NCBI GenBank assembly: GCA_022316685.1
Contig: JAKJHU010000014.1
Span: forward strand, 4,459,001 to 4,523,000
DNA from: Progne subis subis
Lineage: Eukaryota > Chordata > Aves > Passeriformes > Hirundinidae
DNA: 64,000 nucleotides
Direction of reading: 5' to 3'
Shown here: positions 39,166 to 50,720 of the stretch, in pieces
How the letters are laid out: each line of letters begins with the position of its first letter
Numbering within the stretch: the stretch's first letter is position 1
Made by a program: the position numbers and the translations under genes
Notes under the pieces: model-generated
Databases searched by the model: none
What the model was told of the DNA's origin: nothing
The model's input: the letters and a program-made list of their open reading frames with translations, nothing else

Positions 39166-40707
39166 GATGAGAAAAAAAAACAAAACAAGCAAAGACTACA
39201 AGCCATTCCTCCTCTCCCGCTGTCATGCTTAAAGCAACTCCTTCATTTAGATAAATGAGCTCCACAGCAGTGAGTCTGCACAGCCTCAGTAACCTGCATC
39301 TCAAGGTCACCTGAGGGTTTCTGGTGCTGTTAGTGGCAAGATGTGCCTGTTAAGAGAGGTTCAACTTTGCTTGCATCCTCTGCCAAATTTTTGTGTAGTC
39401 AAGAACAAATGGCACGAAGCTTTCCTAGCATGTCCTGACTCTCAAAATGCTCTGATGACACGTTAATGTCACAGCAATAAGGCCAAGGAAAGGCATTTAA
39501 ATCCAAAGCTCTCTTTGATTCTGAGATTCCTGTAGGTAAAAATGACCTCAGTCATAATGGACTAAAAGTCAGAATTTAAACATCTTGTCCCCAGTTTGGA
39601 TTTCTGAGTTTCTTCTGTCTTAAGTCCTAACATAGTAACAGCTGATTTCCAACACTGATTCAGTTACAATGGTTACATGATTTCCTGATGTTAGCATAAT
39701 TAAATTAGACACGTTTATGAAAATATAATAATGCTTATCAAAACAAGGTTTTGGCTTGTTTAAACACACTGATAAAAGCTCAGCTCAAGTTCTTAGAAGA
39801 AAGCAAAATATCAGTTTGCATCTGCTTCTTATGGTTGGCTATTAATGAGTCTAGTTCCTATAGATTTTGAGGACACTGAATTTAGTGCTACTTCATAAAA
39901 AATAACTTTTAGACTTAAGCCTCAACAGATGCACCAATATGTTGAATTAAGTGTTATATTGTTGAAATTCATCATTATGCGTGCTCAGAGCTGAAAGTTC
40001 TATTGTTAATATATATATGAATGTGAAAAATGAGATCAGAGTACAGAATAAATAATTTTTTTTATTCCTATTCTCTGGTTCTGCAATATGTCCACAGTTA
40101 CTAGAAACAAATTCTCTGAGACAACACATACCCCTGTTGAGGGACAAGGAGATGCTTTTCTTGTTTTAGCTAAGCAAAGCTTGTATATTTCATATTTTCC
40201 ACTTTTAGAATGATCTTATTGTGCTATACAATGTTGAATCAGGTATGATTTTGCCAAAAGATTTAACATTTGCAGGACTTGTTTTTAAAGAAGAGGCAAA
40301 GATTTCACGTCAAATAAAACCTTTCCAAGATGCAATTTTACTGTCTGGTACTCAGGAGTTGGTTCACATAAAATCAGGCCAATGTAGAAAATTTAAGAAA
40401 AGCACTGCCCTTTTCATTAAGAAAATATTTCCTTTTGTTTTCCATGTCCTTTGGGGATAGCTCTCCTTCCCCTTTCACGTCATAGAAAACATCTAGGATT
40501 GTGGCATAGCTTTTTCTTCTAAATTGAAGTCCCAGATGACATTTCTTCAAATGATTTTATCTTCCATAATACACTGCTTTCACAAAGCACATCCCTTCCA
40601 GCCTATTCAAGCTAGAATCCAAGTCAAACACAGTGAGACTATCACTTTTTTTCCATTTGTTTTCTAAATGCTTTCTTTGTGAAGAAATGGAATACTTCTT
40701 TCTGTAG
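39166..40707. other. Non-coding DNA, nothing recognised
   Basis: AT-rich, with an A run at about 39172-39180 and only short open frames. No repeat family was recognised. Confidence 0.5.
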
Positions 40708-40896
40708 CTTAGAGCAACCTGTTGGAAGCAAAACACCCTCTGCTTCATGCCATTTTAAAGCTGCTGGTGTCATCTCAACTAATGAGGGCAAACTGGCTGT
40801 TCATCTTGTGAGAGCCAGGCAGTTCATGGTAGAGCACTGCCATGAAATGAGGGTTTTTTACTTCCCAATGGGCACGTGCTCTGCCAGCAGGTCCAG
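40708..40896 (+). other. Weak exon candidate 1
   Basis: Preceded by a moderate splice-acceptor sequence (TACTTCTTTCTGTAG) and followed by a good donor (GTCCAG then GTAAGG). One frame is open throughout, and the first in-frame stop is the TAA inside the donor itself. The 189-bp size is typical of vertebrate internal exons. The encoded residues match no protein I know, and no flanking exon set is visible apart from the candidate at 41101, so this may be a chance arrangement or a non-coding RNA exon. Confidence 0.13.
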
Positions 40897-41058
40897 GTAA
40901 GGCGTGTTGCCTGTGTACCATGCTGTGCATGCAAGCATCCTTGTTTTCCACGCCAACCACTTCCCTACTGCTCTGATTGTTGCATTTGTAAGTGCTTGCA
41001 GAATTTTCTTAGATTTTTAGCTTTCAGCTAGGAAGACTCTGTTTTCTATTTTTAACTT

Positions 41059-41100
41059 CTGGGGTTTTTTTGTTTGTTTGTTTTTTGTTTTTTTTTACAG
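41059..41100 (+). repeat. T/G-rich low-complexity tract ending in an acceptor-like ACAG
   Basis: GGGGTTTTTTTGTTTGTTTG followed by long T runs and ACAG. It is simple sequence, but its end forms a near-ideal polypyrimidine tract plus AG directly before the next candidate exon. Confidence 0.7.
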
Positions 41101-41154
41101 CAGCAAAACCACCTGCCTGAAATATCTATATCCAAGTTACCTGAGGCAACAAAG
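41101..41154 (+). other. Weak exon candidate 2 (54 bp)
   Basis: Lies exactly between a strong polypyrimidine/ACAG acceptor and an AAAG/GTGAGA donor. Two of three frames are open, one of them being the frame continued from candidate 1 if the intervening 204 bp (40897-41100, GT...AG) were an intron. The length is a multiple of three. No protein match is recognised, and T-rich simple repeats often mimic acceptors, so confidence is low. Confidence 0.15.
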
Positions 41155-41761
41155 GTGAGATTTAGCCACTCACCACTCTTGACTACAGCTGAAAGAATGG
41201 TGAGGTAACATCTTCAAGAACCTCCACTTGGTTTTTTTCAAGCTGAACCTGCAAAATCAGCCAACAGTCTTGTGTGATGTGAATGTTGTAAACTCTTCCC
41301 TGCCAGAACAATTTCCTAAGGCTTAAAAGAAACAAGCCGCACTGTATTTCCCAGAATATTATTCTGAGAAGTAAAATAAATAATTTCCCATGTTATGTAG
41401 CATGTAAAGAGACATCTGAAGAGTTAAGGAAGCTGGAGAGTCCATTCTGTATTTGGAGTGAAATGTGATGAGTTAAAAAATGTATTTTTCTAAGAATGAC
41501 AATAAATAAATAGTCAAATTCTAGAATTTAAAATTCTTACAGTTTTGGGTGTTCTCTTCATGTCACAATATGGATAAAAGCTTTTTATGATAATAAGGGT
41601 TTGCCCTTGAGGAAAGAAATTTGTCATCCACGATGCAAGTAGATTAAACACAATGGAAGATCACATTTTAAATTTAAAAAGTGACAGTAAATGATAATCT
41701 GCTAAGCAAATTGCCAATTGTGCATCTATTAGCTGTCAGACCAATGAACTACAATAAATTT
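41155..41761. other. Non-coding DNA, nothing recognised
   Basis: AT-rich, short open frames only, no recognisable repeat. Confidence 0.5.
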
Positions 41762-41862
41762 CACAGAATCAAATGAGCTGGAAAAGACCTCAAATACCAT
41801 CAAGTCCAACTGTTGACCAAACACCACCATGTCAATCAAACCTTAGCACCACGTGCCACATC
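41762..41862 (-). mobile_element. CR1 LINE 3'-tail fragment
   Basis: CACAGAATCAAATGAGCTGG, AAAGACCTCAAATACCATC and AAGTCCAACTGTTGACC, then CACCACCATGTCAATCAAAC and CACGTGCCACATC, match the reverse complement of the avian CR1 3' end. About 100 bp is recognisable and the copy is clearly diverged. A similar 3' sequence is also found in some avian LTR annotations, so the family label is less sure than the repeat call. Confidence 0.75.
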
Positions 41863-42419
41863 AAGTCATTAATTTAGTAACTAATGCTTGTATTTCCATG
41901 ACTGACAGACAAAGATGTTCTTCTTCATGTGGATTCACAATTAAAAGTGGAGGGTTATGGAAATTCTTGACCAACACTCAAATGATCTTTGTCTATTTAA
42001 AAAATAAATTTGGCAGTCTACCTTCCTACTATAGGTCAGATTGACCTGTACCTTATGTTCCAACTTCTTTAAATACTATGTATTAGTAATTTATTATAAT
42101 TGTACTGTGTTAAAGATTATATCAATTATGATACTCGCCTTCTGTTATTTTTTCCATCTATTCTTCTTTTGGCTCTTGTCTGCCAGAGTTTCTCTTTGAT
42201 TTAATCTGAGATATGGAGCCCACAGACAAAGGCAGAGATAAGGTTGATTGTTTAAAACACCACAACAGCCCCAGTCATGCTGGTATCAAACAAACAAAAA
42301 TTCCAGGAGAAAAGCACGCCACAAGTGTGCACAGCCAATAAAATTGACAGTGGGGGAAGTTTTCCACAGTTCGCTTTCAATATCGGCTGCATGGGATAGA
42401 ACTGGGGAGAGTTCAAAAC
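41863..42419. other. Non-coding DNA, nothing recognised
   Basis: AT-rich flank of the CR1 scrap with no further repeat homology recognised. Confidence 0.5.
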
Positions 42420-42438
42420 TTTTTTTTTTTTTTTTTTT
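42420..42438. repeat. Poly(T) run, 19 bp
   Basis: T19 after TTCAAAAC and before GGTAG. Could be the complement of an old poly(A) tail; no associated retroelement is recognisable. Confidence 0.85.
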
Positions 42439-45400
42439 GGTAGAAAGATTAGTGCATAAGATTACAAAAAAATGATTGAAACTATTCACACCCAGACACA
42501 GGAGCCAGCTGGCTCCACAGCACCCATCCTTTCATCTCCCAATTCCAGCCCACTGCACAGCTAAACACTGCACTTATGTTAGCATCTTGTAACCTCTGAC
42601 ATGAAAACTTCATACTATCTTATTTCTAAATGCAACAACTGAAGATTTATTTCCTTATTATGCACTTCTTGTAGTATATTGACAAGAGGTCTCCAATGAT
42701 GAAAGGATAATTTGAAATTTCAGGGACAATTTGATTGAAATAAAATCTGTACTAAACTTCAGCTTGTAGGAAGCACAGAAAAATCTTTACAGGATGCTGA
42801 GGAAACTTCTGTTTTCTCTAGAAAGAGAGCTTTAAAGCCAATAAATATTCATGTAATATTTGGGTATTACTAGATTCGATCTTCCTTAATTTTCAAGTTT
42901 AATTGTGAAGAGTTGATATCAACACTAATCAGAATAAAACCTTCCAAATCTCTTAATTTTCCTGCGCAGATCCTGGCTAGGTGTGTGAATGTATATAACC
43001 CAAATGCCTGTGGCACTGACCCAGTTGTGAAAACTGCTTTAGTGATCTTTTCTATTTCCAACTGCCAAAGTGTCCATACCAAAACAGAATGGATGGACAA
43101 ACATTTAGCTGTTGATTTTGTTGGTGGTGTTGTTGTATTTCATTGTTACATTTTCCCTTTAAACAAAGTCACTCCAAATCAGTTCACTTCCACGAGAGAA
43201 GATGCTTCATGGAAGGTTTTACTGTGATTTCTTGATCACAACCCAGCCTTGGAATAGATAACCAATCTCCAGGGTTAGTAACTGGAGACATTTCATCAGT
43301 GTATTCAAACTGATAGAGAAAAAGCATGAAGTCAATGTAATCTCTAATAATTAGTATTTTACAGACCATGCTTGTCTGTCCCCAAAGTGCCAGCCAAAGT
43401 TTTGTCAAAGGGCCTTTCTCAATCTTACCTTGACCATTTCTGAGTTACTATTAGAGCAGTGACCAAGAAAGATGGGAGAATTTTTTTCAGAGCTATTGTT
43501 GTAGAGAAATGTCCAGCATTATATAAATGACCTATTCTAGACAATTTACTCCACATGATGAATAAGGAGACCATATAAAATATTCATTTGGACTCAATAC
43601 TTAAGGGTTTAAAATTGACATTTTAAAGGAAATGTAAACTAATAGTGTGCAGGTTAAGGATTACCATAGGAGTCAGGAAAGAAGAAGCCCTTGGAAATTA
43701 AAGTTGTGTGTTTACAGTAGGATAACCCATGATAAAAATCATAGCCTATTTTAAAAAACAGCAAGAAGGAAAAAGTAAAGTGGAATACACTGAACTGCTG
43801 TCTAAATGGTGGAATTAAAAAAAAAACAAAACAAAAACCTCTCTATAACAGAAGCTAAGCTTTTGTAACAGTGGTTAAATCTAAGAGTATTGTTATTTGG
43901 CATAATAAAGATCCTAGAAGGAGAAGCAAATATTTTTTTCACTTTTTGAATTTGTGGATACACCCCGAAGAATGAAATTGCAGGCACTGTTGCTTTAGAC
44001 AGCCTTTAGAATGCAAAGAGGAAAACTACTGGCTTTTTTTTTTTTTTCTTTAATGAAAAATAATAATTACTATGCCAATTTAGGTGATCAAGGAAATTTA
44101 AAAATAGTGTTAATAATTATTAATATTTTTTGGTTGTAGAGGGAGTGAAAATTTTCTTACAGGATACAGTTTTCCAGGAATGTCAAACCACTTTATAAAT
44201 AGTAATGAATGATGACAGCTTTATAAAAATTATTATAAGTAACAATTTTCTATTCTACAGAAAAAGAAATTATGTCACAATCTTTTTTAAACAAGAAGTG
44301 GATGGGAAGCAAAAAGAAGCCAACTCTTGTTCCTTCTCCTGCATTGCAAAGAAAGTTCTTCCTTTTGTGTTTGATACGGAACCATTTATTTCCTCTGTAG
44401 TGAGGATCGTGGGCCTCTATCATTTTTGGAAATCATTCTGAAGGAAGTGAAGAAAAAATTACAGAGTTTTTTGTTTTGTTTTGTTTTGTTTTAAACTGTG
44501 TTCTTGTATTCAAGACTCCTTATAGGAGATGTTTCATGATGAGTAGATGGAAAAAAAAAAAAAAGGTGGCCTTGGCTACTCAAAAGTTCATCAAAATTTA
44601 GTATGTTCTTGAAATCCATATTTTTATATTAATGGCATATGTATAGAAAGCAATAAAACCACCTTGTTTACAAGGCCCCTTCATGCACATTTATATTTCA
44701 TTTTAACCATATTCTCAAGTGCTAGTTACATCACATTTCTTTCAGAAATTATGCCTTTTAGACGTAATTTTGGGACAGTATATTCTTTTGAAAAAAAAAG
44801 TGCAGCTATGATTGAGCTATTCACAAGCCATGATTGAGCATATAGGGTTTGATTTTGGGAGTTTGTGAGGGAGCAGTACTAATCTATAGGGGGAAAAATA
44901 AGTTTCCATGATCTTAATGTGCTTTAAGGATAGTGAATAATATCTTTTTGATTTTTAGCACAATTTCTGTGATATTTCCTAGCTATATATATCTAACTAT
45001 GAAAGTCCATTTTTGCTTTAGGCCTCTCATACCACACAGCAATATGAGACAGTATGTGCAGTAAAATTCCCTGATCAGAAAAAGGATGAGGAACTGTGTA
45101 ACATCTTGAAAAAGCCCAGTATGCTGTGAGAAAATTTTTGTATCTCCTTCAGGTAAAACGGAGAGAGATATCTCAAAAGAATAAAAACTGGATATGGGAA
45201 CATATTATCAGGCTAGGAGAGGGGGATGAATGTACAATTACATGGTCTTACAGGTCAAGAGAGTGAGGTTTATGATCAGGTCATTTAGTTTGACAGGTCT
45301 GGACATGAAAGATTTTTTTTTGGAGGAAAATGGGGAGAAAATGGATAAGCAGTTGGGGCGTGAAGCATTTGTATCAGCTCACTCCTGGTAGGGCAAAGTT

Positions 45401-45599
45401 CCAAGTCAGGTGCCTGCAACTCCTTTTGAAGGCTCGTGTTTTCAAGACAAGAAAAAAAAGGTTAAAAAAGGTTTCTTTTTCTCTTGAGATACTGCAAACC
45501 AGTGAATTAATCCCTGTTATTACAGTGATTTTTAGAGAAACAACAATGGGGTAAGGTACTAAATTTCCATTTCATTGTGATGGAAAACAGGAGCTGAAT
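42439..45599. other. AT-rich non-coding DNA with small simple repeats
   Basis: Contains a T run at about 44034-44048, a (GTTTT)4 block at 44467-44492, an A run near 44550-44564 and an ATGATTGAGC duplicate (44806-44840). No gene, RNA or interspersed repeat was recognised. Confidence 0.55.
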
Positions 45600-45960
45600 T
45601 CATTCCCTCAGCAGTTTTCCAAGGATTGCTTGGTGTCTGTGAAAGCCAGAGCAATCCCACAGAGAACCAGCCCAGGGAGCAACCCTAAGTGGGGTGGGCT
45701 GGAGCACTCCTGCAGGTGTGAGCAGATACCTACAGAGAGAAATGGGCAAAAAGCAGGCTGTAAGGGGTCTGTAAGGGTTGCTTGGCTCCTGAGCAGTCAG
45801 GCAGCAGCAGGGAGAGCTCTGGGGATGGGGCTGAGATGCTGGGCAGGGAAGGGCTGGGACAGGAGCAGGGCACAGCCTCTGCCCCTCTGCCTCTGACAGC
45901 AACCGCCCTGACAACTGCACCCACATCTCCTCCCAGGAAAGTGAGTCACCTCGCTCACAA
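45600..45960. other. Locally GC-rich patch
   Basis: About 360 bp distinctly richer in G and C than its surroundings (CAGCAGCAGGGAGAGC, GGGCTGGGACAGGAGC, CTGCCCCTCTGCCTC), ending with an AP-1-like TGAGTCA at 45942-45948. CpGs are still few, so it is not a CpG island. Open frames occur on both strands because stops are rare. It could be a diverged repeat I do not recognise, a regulatory element, or background variation. Confidence 0.4.
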
Positions 45961-46727
45961 AACAAATCTGGAGGGGGAGATAAAAAGCCACAAGATGTGG
46001 CTGCTTCAGCATAAAATAGGAGATAGGATTCTCAAGAGTTTAGGCGCATGCCAAGGGTCCTGGAATACAACAGCTCTCCCAGACACAACGCTCTTTGCAG
46101 CTCAGCCTCTCTTGAAGACTCTGCTGTACAAAAAGGGGAACCCTCCTCATCAAGGCCGTGGGTCAAGCAGACTTTTTTCTTTTTGAACTCTCAGTAATGT
46201 CAGGGAATCCCAGGCCTGCCCTCCTATCAGCTGCCAGGCTTTTTCAGGGCACTCCAGTGACCAGCACTCACAGTGTCATGATACAAATCGGCAGATGCCT
46301 GTTGCCAGAAAACTTCTTCTTGTCAGCTCAGCCCTGTGGGTAGCAGTAGGTGGTAGTAACCCACTGCCATGCACAATTATATTTCAGTGGTAAGAACACT
46401 TCAGTCAAGGTTTAGCTGCTGGAGACCCTTAATATGGCTCAAGAGAGAGGGTGAGTGGTGAGACAGAGTCAAAAACTCTAAAAAGATGTTTGGAGTCTGA
46501 CAAAGGGCGTGTGCAGAGTTCATATCCCCAAAGGAAATCAGTCAGCAGTACCTCAGAAAATTGCCCAAGCTGCTATAAATGACATACACAAAGAAATATA
46601 TTCCTGCTTTTTTCTTAATTGTAATCAAAGAATGGCATTAAAATTCTTCCTACCATTCTTCATAAGATGTTCCTATACAAGCTACTAAAAAAGAACATCA
46701 AAGAAGGAACAAATGAAGCAGGAAAGT
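45961..46727. other. Non-coding DNA, nothing recognised
   Basis: No repeat or gene recognised. Confidence 0.5.
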
Positions 46728-46931
46728 GGGGAAAAAAAAAAAAATCTATTAGGGATTTCCCCTCAAGCAAAAAGCAACGAAGAAAAAACAGGGGGGAAAA
46801 AAAAAAAAAAAGTCAAAAAACCCAACAACAACAACAAAACCCCACAAACAAACAAAAAACCACTCAAAACACACTACAAGCAAACAAACAAAAAAGTAAA
46901 ACCCCCAAAAAATCCCAAGAAAAAAAAAATT
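46728..46931. repeat. A/C-rich strand-asymmetric low-complexity tract
   Basis: A runs joined by C-containing words (CCCAACAACAACAACAAAAC, CCACAAACAAACAAAAAACC, AAGCAAACAAACAAAAAAG), with almost no T on this strand from about 46815 onward. Apparent open frames here are Lys/Asn/Thr/Gln runs produced by composition and are not genes. Confidence 0.85.
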
Positions 46932-48081
46932 GAAGCCACTTGATATATTCTGTACCATCAAAAAACCTAAAAATCGTCATTTACTCAAGCATTTTTCTGA
47001 GTCAGAAAAAAGTTATCATTTTAGCCTGCATAGATGAGCACTGTTATGGGACACAAGGAAAGGCAGAGGCAAAACCAGCACAAACAACACAAAACCAAAC
47101 CCAACACTCTTTTGCCCCAAATCCTTCCAGTTTGTAAAAACAACTTAGAAACAAAAATAATGGCTTTTACCTCACAATGAACAGGGTCAGCAGAATTTTT
47201 TTCCTGTAAAAATCTGTGTTTAACAGAATCCCTAATTTTTATTTTTTTTTCTCAGAAAGATGAATAAAAATAAAAGGAGAGGAAGTCACATGGTATCTGC
47301 AAAAGTTGATAGGACCAAGGATAATATCTTAATATGGCTAACTGTGTACCAGCTTTGCTTTCCTAATATTCTGCTGCTCACACTTATTTTTAAGGCCTGA
47401 CTCATCCTGGTTTCCATTTGATTTCTGCATCACCTGGATTAAAGAGCACTCTGCTTTGCAGCTGACTCCATTCAGCATTTTATTCTCATTTATATTTTTT
47501 CTTTTCTATTTAAAAGCAAAATCTTGCCCAGACTTGGAAGTTTTCCATTCAGGTAAGCAAGAAAGGATTTTCTAGCTGAATCGCCGAGACTTTTCCATGG
47601 TGCCTCATATGCCAAATCACCATTAGATTTGGTGTTGCCAGGACAATTTAACAACCATTGGAAGTCTTGTTTCTCCCTTAAGTTCCTGAGGAAAGCAGCC
47701 AGACCTGTTACAGGAAAATGAGAAATTATCTGTCTAAACTAAAATCCCAGGACAAGTACATAACTCATAAAGTTGTACAGCGAGGAGGAGGAATAAAGAA
47801 CAACACAAGATTGTTACTAAGTCTCAGAACTTTAACTTGCCTCCTCAAAAGCTCACTAACTCTGGTGCTCCTTCCCAAAAGATGGGTTATATCTGCAGTG
47901 TTCCACTGCCTTTGTACCGCTCCCTTTGGTAACTTCAACAGCTCTCCACTGCAGTTCCCCTTGATTTATCCAAATTTCCCTGTTAATACGCTTTAAAAAC
48001 AGAAGGAACCACTTCTAGCATGTAGGTAAAAATGTAAAGAATACTCTCTGTGGTGATGTCTGCAGAAATTTATGATTTATC
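46932..48081. other. Non-coding DNA, nothing recognised
   Basis: No repeat family or gene recognised. There is a T run at about 47241-47249. Confidence 0.5.
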
Positions 48082-48124
48082 ATTGAATGGCCTAAAGACC
48101 ATCTTGTTCCAACCACCTTTATTG
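48082..48124 (-). mobile_element. CR1 LINE tail scrap
   Basis: TTGAATGGCCTAAAGACCAT followed by CTTGTTCCAACCACC matches the terminal 40 or so bases of an avian CR1 in reverse complement (AGAATGG...GACC.T.TAGTTCCAACC). Too short to assign a subfamily. Confidence 0.6.
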
Positions 48125-48974
48125 TGGATATGAATTTATATGATTTACGTCTGGTTTACAAGAGGCAGAAGGTGAAAAAAATAATATTTTACATTTCAGA
48201 TCTATATATTCTAATCATAGCCTAGAGATGAAAAGAAGTCTGAGCTGGGCATTACTAACCTAAGAATTCTAGGCAAAAATCATAAAACTCAGACTGCTGG
48301 GGATTTCTTTCTGACTGCCGAATTGTCCATTGGCAATGACATGTAAAGAACTGATATTTCAGAGGCTGGTCACTAGCCACTGCAGGATAGATTTTTTACA
48401 TTTCAAGTAATCGTTTAAAGGCACAAAGCAAAACTTGTTTGCAGCTAGGAATCCACTTCATCCGTTTTTACTAATCCCTTAAAACCCTTTTCACTTTTAT
48501 ACATTCCTAGTCCATGTATGCTTCAGAAGTAGGACACTATTATAAGAAGTCCTTTCCTGGTCAGAAACAAGAGTGTGTGAAAAGCTGCTCTGAAGCAGAT
48601 GGATACTTGTGAAGGGGTTAAAAAAATTAAAAAAAAAAAATCATAGCAAACATTTGGATCCTCTAAATATAGGTTATGTCACTTCAAGTACCTTATTTAT
48701 ATTATGGATGAACCTATAATTCTTTTAAAAATAGTATGTTTAATTATAAATAAAATGCAATTCTAAAAGACATCCCTCTCTGACTGACTGAAAGACGAAA
48801 AATATTTTTTTCTTTAATAGTCCCCATTTCTAAAAATCATGTTTTATCTTCTCATCAGCCGAGGGATTTGCAGAAGCAGCACATGGGATATCTGGACTGG
48901 TGGGATGCTGATCAGCCTGGCAGATGGCTCTTTTGGGCCAGTGTTTTCAGAGGGTTTGGTCATTAACCGGGATT
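48125..48974. other. Non-coding DNA, nothing recognised
   Basis: AT-rich, with an A run at about 48631-48640. The final 120 bp before the CR1 becomes GC-richer and could be a diverged upstream part of that element, but I cannot match it. Confidence 0.5.
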
Positions 48975-49440
48975 GACCTGCTGGAATGAATCCAGGGGAG
49001 AGCCGCTGAGGGGATTCCAGGGCTGGAACACCTCATCTCTGACGACAGATTGAGCTGGGTTTGTTCAGCCTGGAGAAGAGAAGGCTCCAGTGAGACCCTG
49101 GAGCCCTGTCCAGTGCCTAAAGGGGCTCCAAGAGAGCTGGAGAGGGAGAGTGGACAATGGCATGGAGTGACAGGACAAGGGGCAATGGCTTTAAGCTGGA
49201 GGAGAGCAGGTTTAGATTGGATTTTAGGAAGAAATTAATTCCTGTGAGGGTGGTGAGGCACTGGCAAGGGTTGCCCAAAGAAACTGTTGATTCCCATCTC
49301 TGGAAATGATCAAAATCAGGTTGGATGAGGCTCTGAGTAACCTGGGATAGTGGAAGGTGTCCCTGCCCATGACAGGGGAGTTGGAACTAAACGATATTTG
49401 AGATCCTTTTTAACTCAAACCTCCAAGTCATTCCGTGATT
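48975..49440 (+). mobile_element. CR1 LINE 3' fragment
   Basis: Very clear avian CR1 3' sequence on the plus strand: CTGGAATGAATCCAGGGGAG, TTTGTTCAGCCTGGAGAAGA, GACAAGGGGCAATGGCTTTA, GAGGGTGGTGAGGCACTGG, AATCAGGTTGGATGAGGCTC, GTGTCCCTGCCCATGACAG, and a tail ending CATTCCGTGATT. It is 5'-truncated and encodes no intact reverse transcriptase. The orientation is opposite to the other long CR1 copies in the window. Confidence 0.96.
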
Positions 49441-50654
49441 GCCCTCTTTGCTTCTCATGGACTCAGGGCTGGACCTTTGGAAAGTCTCTTTTTTGTATCT
49501 CACCCGGGATGGAAGCCACACATATATTTTACAAGGAAATCATGAAGGTTAAATGTGCTTCATAAAATGATGTGACCCATCAAGTACATACCAAGCACTG
49601 CCACATAATAACTGAAATGTTATCATGAACATAGGGGAACATGTAAAACCCTATATTCAAGCACAGAGACACTTTCTGTGGTTAGCACAGAGGAGTTACA
49701 CTGTCTCCCTTACAGGACTCTTTCTGTTATTAATGTAATTAACTATAACATTGCATGCACATACAGTGATTACTCTATAGAAAATAATTCTCAGTATTTA
49801 GAGAACTTTCTCTTTTAGCATTCAAAGTAGCTTCTGTTTTCTTTTTTTACATACCAGCTTTAAAAAAAAAAAAAAAAAAGTTTCGAGATCAGCCATAATT
49901 TTTCCCATTACAGAAACAATAGACTGGCATTCCTTGAAAAAGTCTCCACCTACACAGGTTTCATGAAAGATATTTTCCAAACCCATTGTGCTCAGGGTAT
50001 ATTTAACTGACTGCATTTAGCATCACATCACACTGACTGTTTAGGAGATTATGATATTTGGGCTCACTTTTCTTGCTGATTAATAAGGGAACAATTTTTT
50101 TACATTTCCTTATGTTTCTCTGTTGTTTGAAAAATATTGATACTCTTAGATTCTCAGGCTCTGATGTGGCAAACGTATCCACATGACTGCAATTAACTGA
50201 GGTGAAACAAACTGGACCACTTACTGAGAAAAATATGCATGCACTTAAAAGCTTGATAAGTACTTCAGTTAAAGAATATTGCATCAATTTTAGGCAGCAG
50301 CCTTATTTCAGTAACATCTTTGATGCTCAAAATCTGCTTGATACACTTGATGACACATCCCATTGTTTCCTACATTTTCTCTCACTGTTTGTCATGGGAT
50401 TGAAACCTGGGTGCTTCATTTTATTTTCATAGTCTCATAAATTTTCACACATAAAGATTAGAATAGAATGGATCAAAATATAGCTGAATTTTTACAGAGG
50501 TTTAAAAGCTCATTTTGTAAGAAAATAGTGCTACTGTTACTATTTCCTGCATAGAGCATCCGCCAGTATCAAGAGAAGCATGATGATATCTGTAACAGTT
50601 TAATTTTCCAGGTAAATATAGAAGTATTTTCCTGTGGTGCGTCAGCAAAATCAA
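49441..50654. other. Non-coding DNA with an A18 run
   Basis: Holds A18 at 49862-49879 and otherwise no recognised feature. Confidence 0.5.
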
Positions 50655-50720
50655 GCAAAAAAACCCCAAACCCAAAACCAACCAACCGACCAACCAAACA
50701 AACAATAAAAATAAACAGCC
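50655..50720. repeat. A/C-rich low-complexity tract
   Basis: AAAAAAACCCCAAACCCAAA followed by ACCAACCAACCGACCAACC and AAACAAACAATAAAAATAAA. It is a degenerate (CCAA)n/(CAAA)n simple repeat. Confidence 0.85.

Noticed and set aside
46667..46943. Lys-rich open frames of 76-88 codons
   Set aside because: Produced by the A/C-rich low-complexity tract.
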